In this document: in pieces, positions 37,864 to 46,801 of the stretch
How positions within the stretch are numbered: the stretch's first letter is position 1
Layout of the letters: every line of letters starts with the position of its first letter
Assembly (NCBI GenBank): GCA_905214425.1
Contig: CAJMLY010000015.1
Location: 1-51,327, forward strand
DNA length: 51,327 nucleotides
Reading direction: 5' to 3'
DNA from: an uncultured bacterium
GTDB taxonomy: Bacteria > Actinomycetota > Coriobacteriia > Coriobacteriales > Coriobacteriaceae
The notes under the pieces: model-generated
What the model was told of the DNA's origin: nothing
The model's input: only the letters and a program-made list of their open reading frames with translations
Databases searched by the model: none
Translations under genes and position numbers: made by a program

Positions 37864-40734
37864 TCACGCTCCCTGTGCGGCAAGCGCCGCGGTCAGGACG
37901 ATACCGGCGATCTTGGCGGCCTTGACGTCATGCTTGTCGAAATCCTCCAAGGCCACCGAGATGGCGACCGTGGGTGAATCGTAAGGTGCAAAGCCAACGA
38001 ACATAGAGTTGACGTTGGTGCCGCCGGTCTCGGCCGAGCCGGTCTTGCCGGCGACCTTGACGCCGGGGATCTGGGCATCGGTGCCGGTGCCGGACTGGAC
38101 GACGGCAAGCATGGCCTGCTTGACCTGGTCGGCCGTGGCGGAGCTGACGGCCTGCCCCAGCGAGCGGGACTGCGTGGTCTTGACCACGGTTCCGTCCGGG
38201 GCAAGTACCTGGGCTACAAAGTACGGGTCCATGACCACGCCACTGTTGGCGATGGCGGCGGCAATCACGGCGTTTTGCATGACGGTGGTCTGCGGGCCGG
38301 GCGTGTGGTCCATGCCGACAGGCTGGCCGGCGCCGGCCCAGGCGGTCTCCCACTCGGTCATGAGCGACGGGTCGGCCATGATGGAGGCCGCGGAGGTCAG
38401 GTCCTGGCCGAGCTTTTGGCCGTAGCCAAAGGCGTTGGCAAACTGTACGAGCGTGTTTGCGCCAACTTCGTTTGCCACCTGGCCAAAGACGACGTTGGAG
38501 GACACGGCAAAGGCCTGCTGCAGGCTGATGGTGCCGTAGCTCTCGTTGGCATCGTTGGTGACCGGTGCGTTGCCGATGTCCATGGAGCCGGGCGCCTGGT
38601 AGGTGCTGGTAAGGCTGGCGGTACCGGTCTCGAGTGCCGCGGAAAGCGTAACGACCTTAAACGTTGAGCCCGGCGTGTACAGCGCGTCCATGGCGCGATT
38701 GTACATGGAGCCGTCCTCGCCGCCGCCCGTCTGCAGCAGGGCATCGATGTTGGTGTTGTCGTAGGTGGGCGAGCTGGCACATGCGAGCACCGCGCCGGTA
38801 CGCGGGTCGATGACCACTACAGCGCCCTTAAAGCCCTTGAGTGCCTGCTCGGCAGCCGTCTGGATGCGCGAGTCGATGGTGAGCTTGGCGGTGTTGCCCG
38901 GCTGGGTCTGGCCCGCGAGCGACGCGATGGCGTTGTTCCAGCTGGAGTAGTCCTTAGAACCGGTGAGCGTGTCGTTCATGACGCTCTCGATGGCGGCGGT
39001 GCCATACTGCTGGCTCACGTAGCCAACCACGTGCGCTGCCAGGTTACCGTTGGGGTAGGAGCGTACGTAGGTGCCGTCCTCCTGCTGCAGCGACTCGGCC
39101 AGCGTCACGCCGTCGGACGTGATGATGGAGCCGCGCTGGATGTACTTGGAGCGGGCGATGGTGTGGTTGTTGGTCGGCATGTCCTGATAGTCCTTGGCCT
39201 TGATGACCTGGACATAGGTGAGGTTGCCGATAAGGATGGCGAACAGCGCCGTAAAGGCGAGCACCGCGCGGGTTAGACGGTTGGCAAGCGCAACGCGGCC
39301 GAGCACACCGGATTCAGGCGTGTCGAGCAGGCGACGGCGCATGCGCGAGCCGACGGAATGGCTACCGCTGCCGTAGGAAGACGAGGTGGCAAAGCGTGTG
39401 CCCGTCGGGGCGGCGGCCGATGCGACCTGATCATCGGTGATGGCGGCCATGGTGCCGGTGCCGGTAAGCTCTGCCTCGCGTCCGGTCGCCTCGTCACCGG
39501 CGCGTAGCAGGAGCGCGACGATGATAAAGCTTGCCAGCAGCGAGGAGCCGCCCTGGCTCATAAAGGGCAGGGTGACGCCGGTCAGCGGGATCAGGCGGGT
39601 GACGCCGCCCACGATCAAAAAGGCCTGGAAGCTGATGGCTGCCGTAAGACCGGTGGCGCTAAAGGCGGCGAGGTCGGATTTAGCGCGGGCGGCTGTGGTG
39701 AGGCCACGCACGGCAAAGAGCATAAACAGGATGAGCACGGCGCCGCCGCCCAAAAGGCCCATCTCCTCGCCGATAGCCGAGAAGATAAAGTCGGACTCGA
39801 CGACAGGGATGTTGTTGGCCATGCCGTTGCCGATGCCAACACCGACCAGACCGCCATCGGCAAGCGAGAAGAGCGACTGGACGATCTGGTAGCCCTGGCC
39901 CTGGGCGTCCTTAAACGGATCGACCCAAACCTGGAAACGCACCTGAACGTGCGACAGGAACTTGTAGGCGCCCACGGCTCCAACGGCTAAGAGCGCAAGG
40001 CCGATAACGACATACGAAAAGCGCCCCGTGGCAACGTAGAGCATCAGCAAGAAGATGGTGTAGAACAACACGGCCGAACCCAGGTCGCGTTCGAAGACGA
40101 CGACGAGCAGGCACACACCCCACACGGCAAACAGCGGCAGCAGCAGTCGCAGGCGAGGGATCTTAAAGCCCAGGATCTTGCGGTTGGAGATGGAGAGCAG
40201 CTCGCGGTTCTCGGCCAAGTAGCCGGCCAGGAACAGGACGATAAAGACCTTGGCGAACTCGCCGGGCTGGATGGTAAAGCCCGCGATGCGAATCCACAGC
40301 TTGGAGCCCGAGATCGTGGTGCCGATAAAGATGGGCAGCATCAGCAGGATGATGCCGATGATGCCAAAGGTGTACTTGTAGCGCATGACCACGTCGAGGT
40401 TCTTAACCAACGCGAGCGTTCCCACCATCAGGGCCACCGAGACAAACAGGATGATGAGCTGTGAGATGGCGAGAGCGGGGGCGAGACGCGTCACAAACGT
40501 GATGCCGATGCCCGAAAGTATAAATACGATGGGCAGGATGGCGGGGTCGGCACCGGGCGCCAAGATGCGCACGGCAATGTGGGCCGCGGCAAAGGCGGCA
40601 AAGAGGCCGATCGGTACGGCGAGCGTCTCAAAGGAGATGGCAGCGCCCGCGGTGAGGACGTACATCGCATACAGCAGGATGACGGGGAACGCCGAGGCGA
40701 TGAGCAAGAGCAGCTCGGTGTTGCGGCGACTCAT
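37864..40734 (-). CDS. Fused SEDS glycosyltransferase (RodA/FtsW) and class B penicillin-binding protein (PbpA)
   Basis: 956 residues in one frame. Residues 1-410: SEDS polymerase with ~10 membrane helices, the RIAGFTIQPGEFAKV signature, FERDLGSAVLF, ESDFIFSAIGEE (Asp315 at the catalytic aspartate position) and PFMSQGGSSLL. Residues ~411-485 form a Ser/Gly-rich linker with a basic patch. Membrane helix ~488-508, then the PBP: pedestal region (RGSIITSDG), SxxK STFK (690-693), SSN (745-747) and KTG (897-899). Both lipid II polymerisation and crosslinking would therefore be in one chain. In mycobacteria rodA and pbpA are separate neighbours in the same operon. ATG at 40734 follows AAGGGAG; a GTG at 40743 is too close to it. 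Confidence 0.95.
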   Translation of the reverse strand: MSRRNTELLLLIASAFPVILLYAMYVLTAGAAISFETLAVPIGLFAAFAAAHIAVRILAPGADPAILPIVFILSGIGITFVTRLAPALAISQLIILFVSVALMVGTLALVKNLDVVMRYKYTFGIIGIILLMLPIFIGTTISGSKLWIRIAGFTIQPGEFAKVFIVLFLAGYLAENRELLSISNRKILGFKIPRLRLLLPLFAVWGVCLLVVVFERDLGSAVLFYTIFLLMLYVATGRFSYVVIGLALLAVGAVGAYKFLSHVQVRFQVWVDPFKDAQGQGYQIVQSLFSLADGGLVGVGIGNGMANNIPVVESDFIFSAIGEEMGLLGGGAVLILFMLFAVRGLTTAARAKSDLAAFSATGLTAAISFQAFLIVGGVTRLIPLTGVTLPFMSQGGSSLLASFIIVALLLRAGDEATGREAELTGTGTMAAITDDQVASAAAPTGTRFATSSSYGSGSHSVGSRMRRRLLDTPESGVLGRVALANRLTRAVLAFTALFAILIGNLTYVQVIKAKDYQDMPTNNHTIARSKYIQRGSIITSDGVTLAESLQQEDGTYVRSYPNGNLAAHVVGYVSQQYGTAAIESVMNDTLTGSKDYSSWNNAIASLAGQTQPGNTAKLTIDSRIQTAAEQALKGFKGAVVVIDPRTGAVLACASSPTYDNTNIDALLQTGGGEDGSMYNRAMDALYTPGSTFKVVTLSAALETGTASLTSTYQAPGSMDIGNAPVTNDANESYGTISLQQAFAVSSNVVFGQVANEVGANTLVQFANAFGYGQKLGQDLTSAASIMADPSLMTEWETAWAGAGQPVGMDHTPGPQTTVMQNAVIAAAIANSGVVMDPYFVAQVLAPDGTVVKTTQSRSLGQAVSSATADQVKQAMLAVVQSGTGTDAQIPGVKVAGKTGSAETGGTNVNSMFVGFAPYDSPTVAISVALEDFDKHDVKAAKIAGIVLTAALAAQGA

Positions 40735-40750
40735 AAGCGGCACTCCCTTT

Positions 40751-42550
40751 CTAATTCTTATCGGAGGCTTCGGCCTCGGCGGACTGTTCGGCGGTTTTCT
40801 CGGAATCTGATTCGGAGGTCGATCCCTGATTGGTGTTGTCGCGAATCGTTTGCGCGTCGATCACCTGGCGGGTCTGCTCCTCGTCGATCTGGTGGCGGTA
40901 CTTGGATATCGTGTCCTGCGCATCGTCGACACTTGTTTGCGGAATGCCCGCCTTGAGGCGGTTTTGCGTGTCTTCGGGCAGGTCGGACAGCTTGATGCTG
41001 GTTTCGCTTTCGAGCCAGTGGAGCTTGAGTCCGAGTGGCTTGCCGGGCAGGCCGCGCCAGACGGCGACATTGCCCTGGTAGGTACCAAGGTAGTACGAGC
41101 CGGTGACACCCGTGTAGGCCCAGATGCCAGCTGCCAGCACAAAGACGAGGGCCAGGATGGCGGCGATAGTAACGTTGCGGCGACGCACGCGTTGCGCCTC
41201 GCGCATAACGCCATCGTCAACCAGGTCAACGACTACTACGGTTACGTTGTCGTGGCCGCCGGCGGCAAGCGCCGCGTCCACTAGGTTGTCGACGCAGATT
41301 TGCGCGGTTGAGGACTGCGTGGCGATGTTCTCGATATCGCTATCGGGAATCATGCTCGAGAGGCCGTCAGAGCACAGGATCAGACGGTCGCCTTCCTCGA
41401 TATGCAGAGTGAAGTGGTCGGCATACATGGCGGGGTCCGAGCCCAGCGCACGGGTGATGACCGAACGGTTGGGGTGGACGCGAGCCTCGTCTGCCGTAAT
41501 CTCGCCGGCGTCCACGAGTTCTTCCACATAGGAGTGGTCGCGGGTCACGCGGATGAGCGTGCCCTCGTGGAGCAGGTAGGCGCGCGAGTCGCCCACGTGG
41601 GCGATGGCGAGCGTGTCGTTTTCGATATAGGCGCAAGTGGCTGTGCAGCCCATGCCAGGCTTGCCCAGGCCGTTCAGGGCCGCCTCGATTACGGCGGCGT
41701 TGGCTGCCTCGACGGCTGCGGCCAGGCGTGCTGCGTCGGCGGACTGTGGGGCCGTCTTGGCTATAGTCTCGACAGCGATAGAAGAGGCCACCTCGCCGGC
41801 GGCGTGACCACCCATGCCGTCGCATACGCAAAAGAGCGGCGACTGCACCAGGTAGGAATCCTCATTGTGCGGGCGCACACAGCCAACGTCGGAGCGGGCG
41901 CCCCACATGAGTTGCGTGGTGGTACCGGCATCATAGGTCGAGTCGGTCTCGATGCGCTCCTCGGTCAGGGGCTCAAAGCTCATGGTCGACCCGGGGTCTT
42001 TGAGCTTGGCCTCAACGGCGGCAACGTCGATCTCTGCTGTGTCACCGGGAGAGACGGTGTCGGTCTCGGCGTTTGATTCGGAATCGCCGGTGTCCGGGGA
42101 GCCGGGCTCCTCGGACACGCGGGCGGTCGACTCGTCGTCTTGCGGGCTGACGTCTATAGGCTCGGGCGCCGGCGTAGACGCGGGCGCAACCTCGGATGCC
42201 GGGGCTATGGGAAACGCCGGCGCGGCGGGCTCGGGTGCCGCAAACACCGCAGTGCTCTCGTTGATTGCCGCGGCGACGGGCTCTGCAAAGTGAGCCGGCG
42301 CCGGGGTTGCTTCGGGCGCTGTGGGCTGTTCCGCAGCATGTGCGCCGATGGGCGCCGCTACGGCATCCTCTTCGTCCTCGTTATCGGCGAGATCCGAAAT
42401 ATCATGCGTTACATGCGAAAGAGGCAGGGAGAACACGGTGTCCTCGGGCTCCACGGGTGCGGAGCCTGCCGGAGCGGCGTGGGCCGGCGCAGCTGTGGTG
42501 GCGGCCGGTGCCTCGGTCATAGTTGCGGACTTGTTCTCCTCGTCGATCAT
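40751..42550 (-). CDS. PP2C-type Ser/Thr phosphatase (PstP-like) with long disordered N-terminus
   Basis: 599 residues. The first ~210 are low-complexity Ala/Pro/Glu. The PP2C domain (about 215-460) has RSDVGCVRPHNEDSY, VCDGMGGHAAGE, HVGDSRAY, LCSDGLSSM and GGHDNVTVV, which carry the metal-binding aspartates. A membrane helix (about 470-492) and ~105 outside residues follow. It would dephosphorylate targets of the two kinases of the operon. Start ATG overlaps the FhaB-like stop by four bases (ATGA). The normal PstP lacks so long an N-terminal tail; since that tail begins at a coupled start, it is probably real. Confidence 0.93.
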   Translation of the reverse strand: MIDEENKSATMTEAPAATTAAPAHAAPAGSAPVEPEDTVFSLPLSHVTHDISDLADNEDEEDAVAAPIGAHAAEQPTAPEATPAPAHFAEPVAAAINESTAVFAAPEPAAPAFPIAPASEVAPASTPAPEPIDVSPQDDESTARVSEEPGSPDTGDSESNAETDTVSPGDTAEIDVAAVEAKLKDPGSTMSFEPLTEERIETDSTYDAGTTTQLMWGARSDVGCVRPHNEDSYLVQSPLFCVCDGMGGHAAGEVASSIAVETIAKTAPQSADAARLAAAVEAANAAVIEAALNGLGKPGMGCTATCAYIENDTLAIAHVGDSRAYLLHEGTLIRVTRDHSYVEELVDAGEITADEARVHPNRSVITRALGSDPAMYADHFTLHIEEGDRLILCSDGLSSMIPDSDIENIATQSSTAQICVDNLVDAALAAGGHDNVTVVVVDLVDDGVMREAQRVRRRNVTIAAILALVFVLAAGIWAYTGVTGSYYLGTYQGNVAVWRGLPGKPLGLKLHWLESETSIKLSDLPEDTQNRLKAGIPQTSVDDAQDTISKYRHQIDEEQTRQVIDAQTIRDNTNQGSTSESDSEKTAEQSAEAEASDKN

Positions 42551-42963
42551 CGACGGTTCACCTTCATGACCACGTCGCCAATCTGGACTTCGTCGCCCTC
42601 GCGCAGCGTTGCGGGCTCCACGAGCTGGCGGCCGTTGACGAGCGTGCCGTTAAGCGAGTTGAGGTCCTCGATGATGAGTGCCGGGCCCTGCAGCGAAAAG
42701 CGCGCATGCGAGGCCGAGACGAACGGTTCGTTGATGCAGATGTCCGAAGATGGCGAGCGACCGACGATGACGGGGCCGAGCATGTCTACGTGGATGCCGC
42801 GGATACCGCGCGGACCCTTGTCCACATCGATCGTCCAGATAGCCGAGTCGCGGCGCTGCCCGCGCACAAGTCCCACGCCGGTCTTCATGACGGCGAACAA
42901 GAAGATATAGAGCAGGGCGACCAGGACGATGCGGCCTGCAAAAAGGACGATATCGATGTTCAT
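42547..42963 (-). CDS. FHA-domain protein, FhaB-like
   Basis: 138 residues. An N-terminal membrane-associated helix (about 4-25, VLFAGRIVLVALLYIFLF), then an FHA domain (about 50-135) with the phosphothreonine-binding residues in VGRSPSSDI, SASHARF and NSLNGTLVNG. It reads phosphothreonine on partners of the kinases. In mycobacteria FhaB/FipA recruits division proteins. Coupled to the PP2C gene by a 4-base overlap and six bases after FhaA. Confidence 0.92.
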   Translation of the reverse strand: MNIDIVLFAGRIVLVALLYIFLFAVMKTGVGLVRGQRRDSAIWTIDVDKGPRGIRGIHVDMLGPVIVGRSPSSDICINEPFVSASHARFSLQGPALIIEDLNSLNGTLVNGRQLVEPATLREGDEVQIGDVVMKVNRR

Positions 42964-42969
42964 AAGCGA

Positions 42970-43983
42970 CTATCCCCTAAATTCAAAGGTACTCAGGCCA
43001 AACGTCAGCAGATCGCCGTTGCGCAGCGGGCAGCGCGTAATGCGGCGGTTGTTGACGAGCGTGCCGTTGGTGGAATTGAGGTCCTCGATCGACCAATCCG
43101 AGCCCGTAAAGGTGAGCTGGGCGTGGCGGCGCGACACGTTGGGGTCGCGCAGGGCAATGTCGGAAACTGAGCGCTCGCGACCGATGGTCACCTGTGCGGA
43201 GGTGATGCTATGGCTCTCGCCGCTCACGACGTCGACGAGCTGGGCGAGCGGGCGCTGCGGGGCGCGAGTGCTCGCCATGTTGGAGGCGATGCCGGCTGCG
43301 GCGCCTAGGCCCACGGCGGCACCGGTCGCGGCGGCTCCGCCCATGCCGGCAAGCGCGTCGCGCGAGACGGTCTGCGGCACCGGGATGGGTGCGGCGGCGG
43401 GGTCGGGGACGCTAGGCGCGAAGGGGTCTGCCACGGCAAGCGGGTCGGGAGCGGCGGCGCGAGGCGTCGGCTGCTGCTGGGGCATGGCGGCGGGGCGCTG
43501 CTGCTGCGGGGCGGCAAACTGCTGCTGGCCGGCGCGCGGGGCGCTGGCGGCACGGCTTGCCGCGGAGTTGTTCTGGCCCAGGCCGTTCTGATAGGCGCGC
43601 TCTTCTTCGTACAGGCGGCCGAGCGTGGGGGCATCGACGTTCTCGGCAAAGACCGAGAACTTGCCGGCGCGCAGCTGCGGATCGATCATAAAGCGCACGA
43701 GGGGCTCGCCGACAAAGACATAGCGGCGCTTTTCGGCCTGCGCCTTCACGAACTCGCGGACCTCGCGCGAAAGCTCGGGGTAGAACGGGGCGAGCATGGG
43801 ATCGTCGTCGGCGGCGATAAGGATGGTATAGAGTGCCGGCGCCGTGTTGACGCCGTTAATCACCAGAGTCTGATCCTCCATGTCGCGAGCGGCCTGCTTG
43901 GCAAGCTTCTTAAAGGAGAACGGGGCACGGGTGGCACCGAAGATGCCGGCCACGTGGTCCTCGAAGATGTTCAGGAAGTTCAC
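42970..43983 (-). CDS. FHA-domain protein with DUF3662, FhaA-like
   Basis: 337 residues. N-terminal DUF3662 (1-125: FEDHVAGIFGATRAPFSFKKLA), a disordered Pro/Gln/Ala linker (about 135-240) and a C-terminal FHA domain (about 250-335) with TIGRERSVSDI, VSRRHAQL and NSTNGTLVNN. Mycobacterial FhaA has the same order and regulates late peptidoglycan synthesis through MviN. The start is GTG at 43983, whose last bases overlap the upstream kinase stop (GTGA). Confidence 0.93.
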   Translation of the reverse strand: MNFLNIFEDHVAGIFGATRAPFSFKKLAKQAARDMEDQTLVINGVNTAPALYTILIAADDDPMLAPFYPELSREVREFVKAQAEKRRYVFVGEPLVRFMIDPQLRAGKFSVFAENVDAPTLGRLYEEERAYQNGLGQNNSAASRAASAPRAGQQQFAAPQQQRPAAMPQQQPTPRAAAPDPLAVADPFAPSVPDPAAAPIPVPQTVSRDALAGMGGAAATGAAVGLGAAAGIASNMASTRAPQRPLAQLVDVVSGESHSITSAQVTIGRERSVSDIALRDPNVSRRHAQLTFTGSDWSIEDLNSTNGTLVNNRRITRCPLRNGDLLTFGLSTFEFRG

Positions 43984-45833
43984 GAAAGATCACTCTCCGT
44001 ATAGGTTCTTTGGTATCCGAGCAAATATAGGCATATCCCAACGATTATAGAGGATAGGATTCCCGCAACCGCCGCCTTGGCGATGACCGCGGCTGCAAGG
44101 CTGGCAATTTCCATATGGTGTGCAAGACAGGACGCCGCTGCGCAGCCGATGCCGGTGACAGCGATGGCGGCGATTGCGGCAAGGTTTGAGCCCTGATTGG
44201 CACGCTTGGCATGGACATTGAGCAGCGCAGATGACGCCGCGGCAGTTGCCGCGACCAGCACAAAGGCAGCCCAAAGGAGCGGGTCTCCCAGCGCTGCGGC
44301 AACGTTACCGAGCCCCAGCACGCCTTCGGCTGAAAGCGCGACCGTGGCCAGACGGGCAAAAAGCGCGCCCATGCCCGTTGCCGCGGCGGCGCTTGCCGGG
44401 CCGAGCCAAAATGACGCGACGCCGGCGGCGACCCCAGCTGCCAGGAAGGTATTGCCGGTCAGACAGCCAAGCGCGAGTGCACAGGTGAGCGTGGCGCTCG
44501 CGGCAGTCTCGGTGCGACCCCAGGCGATCCACCAACCGGACATGGCAGCGGCAAAGATCACCGCGACGGGCAGCATCGACAGGATGCCCTGTGCCTGCAT
44601 GGTGGCGTTGGCCATGAGCACCAAAAAGCCCACAGCCGAGATGGCCGAGCCAATCTGGGGGGCCAGGCCAGCCGCCGCTCCGATCGCGATGGCCGCAATG
44701 ACCAGGCCGGGAAGCGTCGCGACCCCGGCCGTTTGCATCAGCAAAAAGCTAAAGGTGCCGCACGTTAGCGCCGAGATAGTGCGCATGGTGTAGTCGCGCG
44801 CATGGCTCCAGCGCGTGCCCGCCCAGCCGAGTGCGGGGTCGACCTCAATGGCGTCGTCCTCGTAGTGCGACGGCTCGATATCGTCGAGCTCCTGCTCGTC
44901 ATCCGAAAGTTCGCCAACCATTTGCTCCAGGCTGCGACGGCCCTCGCGCACGCTGCCCAGACCGGCAAGGAGCTGGTCGCAAAATGCCTCGATGCTGTTG
45001 GGGCGGTCCTGCGGCATGGGGGAGAGCGCGCTCATGAGCGCGGCCTCGGCTCCCGGGGGGAAGTGTGGTATCAGCTCGTTGGGATAGGTGGCGCCGCCGA
45101 TGATGCGGTCGAGCGAGTCGGCGGGCGTGGCCGCCATAAAGGGAGCGCTGCCGCACAGACCCTCGTAGATCACACAGGCGAGGGCAAAGACATCGGCGCG
45201 CTCGTCGACCGTGCCGGTCTCGATATCGAGCTGCTCGGGCGGCATGTAGCCGATGGTGCCGCCGCGCGAGCCGCCAAAGCCACCGGCAGACGACAGTCGC
45301 GCCATGCCAAAGTCGGTGAGCTTTACATTGCCCGAGTGGTCGATGAGCACGTTGGCGGGCTTAATGTCCAGGTGGAGTACGCCATTACTATGGGCGAAGG
45401 TGAGCGCCTGGCCCAAGGCATCGGCAATGGCCGCGGCCTCGTCAAAGGTAAGGGAGTGGCCGTCTACGCGATGCAAAAACTCGGCCAGCGACATGCCATC
45501 GACATATTCCATGACCAGGTAGGCATAGGCCGTGTCGTGCGTAAAGTCGATGACCTGCACGATATTGGGATGTTGAAGCATGGCGGCAGTGTGCGCCTCG
45601 CGCAGGACATCCATGATGTCGCTGGCGGGCATGCCGGCACCGTTGATGAGGGGGATGCGTTTAATGGCGACGCGGCGGCGCAGGTGCGTGTCGCGGCAGA
45701 TCTCGATGGAGCCAAAACCGCCGGTCGCAAGTGTCTCGAGCGGCTGGTACCGCTTGAGCAGCTCGCGAGAGCTGGTGCCCTCCAAAGGAACGTCCGGCGA
45801 GAACCGGGCGGTATGTTGCGAGAAAAGCGGCAT
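43980..45833 (-). CDS. Ser/Thr protein kinase with multi-pass membrane C-terminus
   Basis: 617 residues. Kinase domain (about 28-285): ATGGFGSIE, Lys58 in VAIKRI, HLDIKPANV (HLD in place of HRD), DFGMA and GYMPPEQ. An acidic stretch follows (about 310-335), then ~280 hydrophobic residues with about eight to ten membrane helices, unlike the single helix plus PASTA of PknB. It lies at the head of the FHA-FHA-PP2C-SEDS/PBP-PknB series, roughly where other actinobacteria carry a second kinase such as PknA. ATG at 45833 after GAGGG. The sensing role of the membrane part is unknown. Confidence 0.9.
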   Translation of the reverse strand: MPLFSQHTARFSPDVPLEGTSSRELLKRYQPLETLATGGFGSIEICRDTHLRRRVAIKRIPLINGAGMPASDIMDVLREAHTAAMLQHPNIVQVIDFTHDTAYAYLVMEYVDGMSLAEFLHRVDGHSLTFDEAAAIADALGQALTFAHSNGVLHLDIKPANVLIDHSGNVKLTDFGMARLSSAGGFGGSRGGTIGYMPPEQLDIETGTVDERADVFALACVIYEGLCGSAPFMAATPADSLDRIIGGATYPNELIPHFPPGAEAALMSALSPMPQDRPNSIEAFCDQLLAGLGSVREGRRSLEQMVGELSDDEQELDDIEPSHYEDDAIEVDPALGWAGTRWSHARDYTMRTISALTCGTFSFLLMQTAGVATLPGLVIAAIAIGAAAGLAPQIGSAISAVGFLVLMANATMQAQGILSMLPVAVIFAAAMSGWWIAWGRTETAASATLTCALALGCLTGNTFLAAGVAAGVASFWLGPASAAAATGMGALFARLATVALSAEGVLGLGNVAAALGDPLLWAAFVLVAATAAASSALLNVHAKRANQGSNLAAIAAIAVTGIGCAAASCLAHHMEIASLAAAVIAKAAVAGILSSIIVGICLYLLGYQRTYTESDLS

Positions 45834-45977
45834 GGCCAACCCTCGTACGTTTAAAGTTCGTTTGCGAGTGGCGGGCGCGGAGCCGAGCCGTTCGCGGTGG
45901 CATAGATGCTGCTAGTGTAGCACGCTCGGGTGCATGGGGAGGATAGCGGGATGCGAGGCTGCCTGCCTGGTTTGGCC

Positions 45978-46685
45978 TTAGCGCTTTTTCTTGTTCTTCT
46001 TCTGCTTGCCCTTGGTCTCCTGGGGCTTGTCGCCCTGCTTGGTCTCGACGGCGGCCTTTTCTGCCTTCATCTTCTTGCGTTTGGTCTCGATGCGGAGTTT
46101 TTTGTTGATGCGCGCCTTAAGGAAGGAGCCAAACTGCTCGGCATCGCCACGGACGAAGGTGTCCTTGGGGATCGTCACGCCCTGGTCGGCGAACATGGCC
46201 ACAAAGATGCGCTCGCCGTCGAGCACGTGGTCGAGCTTCTCAAACGGGAAGAACTGCGACTTGCCGCTCTTGCCCCAGACCATCAGGCCGTCCTCGTTGG
46301 CGGCGACGCGGCGGTAGCGGCCGCCCATGGACTCGTCTGCCTCGACGGCTTCGATAAAGTCGCGCGCGAGCGTATGGTGCAGATTTTTGCTCCACCAGGC
46401 CAAAAAGGCGCCGAACACGATCAGCACGACGCCGAACTTGATCCAGCTGCCGCCGGCCACCAGCATGCCGATGCCGATGAGCACGGCAATCGCGGCGGCG
46501 ACGTACAGGGAGCCACGGCGCCTGGGCGAGGCGACCAGGCGGGCGAAGTCGGTGACGAGGTCGTTTTCGTACTGATACTCGTTGAGGTACAGAATGCCGT
46601 CATCGGCCGCGGCCTGCGCCTCGAGCGCGACCTCGACCTGGTCGGCTGCTTCGGAGGGAATGAGGTTGCTCTCTGCGTCTGCCAT
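45978..46685 (-). CDS. YcxB-like membrane protein
   Basis: 235 residues. Two adjacent membrane helices (about 58-98, YVAAAIAVLIGIGMLVAGG and FGVVLIVFGAFLAWW), then a YcxB-type C-terminal domain (ANEDGLMVWGKSG, FFPFEKLDHVL, IPKDTFVRGD) and a very basic Lys-rich tail (KKNKKKR). Function unknown. It lies 144 bases upstream of the kinase gene in the same direction and may belong to that operon. Confidence 0.75.
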   Translation of the reverse strand: MADAESNLIPSEAADQVEVALEAQAAADDGILYLNEYQYENDLVTDFARLVASPRRRGSLYVAAAIAVLIGIGMLVAGGSWIKFGVVLIVFGAFLAWWSKNLHHTLARDFIEAVEADESMGGRYRRVAANEDGLMVWGKSGKSQFFPFEKLDHVLDGERIFVAMFADQGVTIPKDTFVRGDAEQFGSFLKARINKKLRIETKRKKMKAEKAAVETKQGDKPQETKGKQKKNKKKR

Positions 46686-46801
46686 GCTCTTTGGACTCCT
46701 ATCGCGGCGGACTCGCCGTACGGGTTATTATGGAATGCAGTATGCCGTGCGACCGCATGGCCGCCGCGGCAACAAGACTCAGTATACCCGGGGGAGCACC
46801 C

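Noticed and set aside
46686..46801. SRP RNA (ffs) upstream of dnaX or near ybaB
   Set aside because: The conserved GGAAGGAAGCAGC-type domain is absent in 46686-46801 and in 49772-50111.
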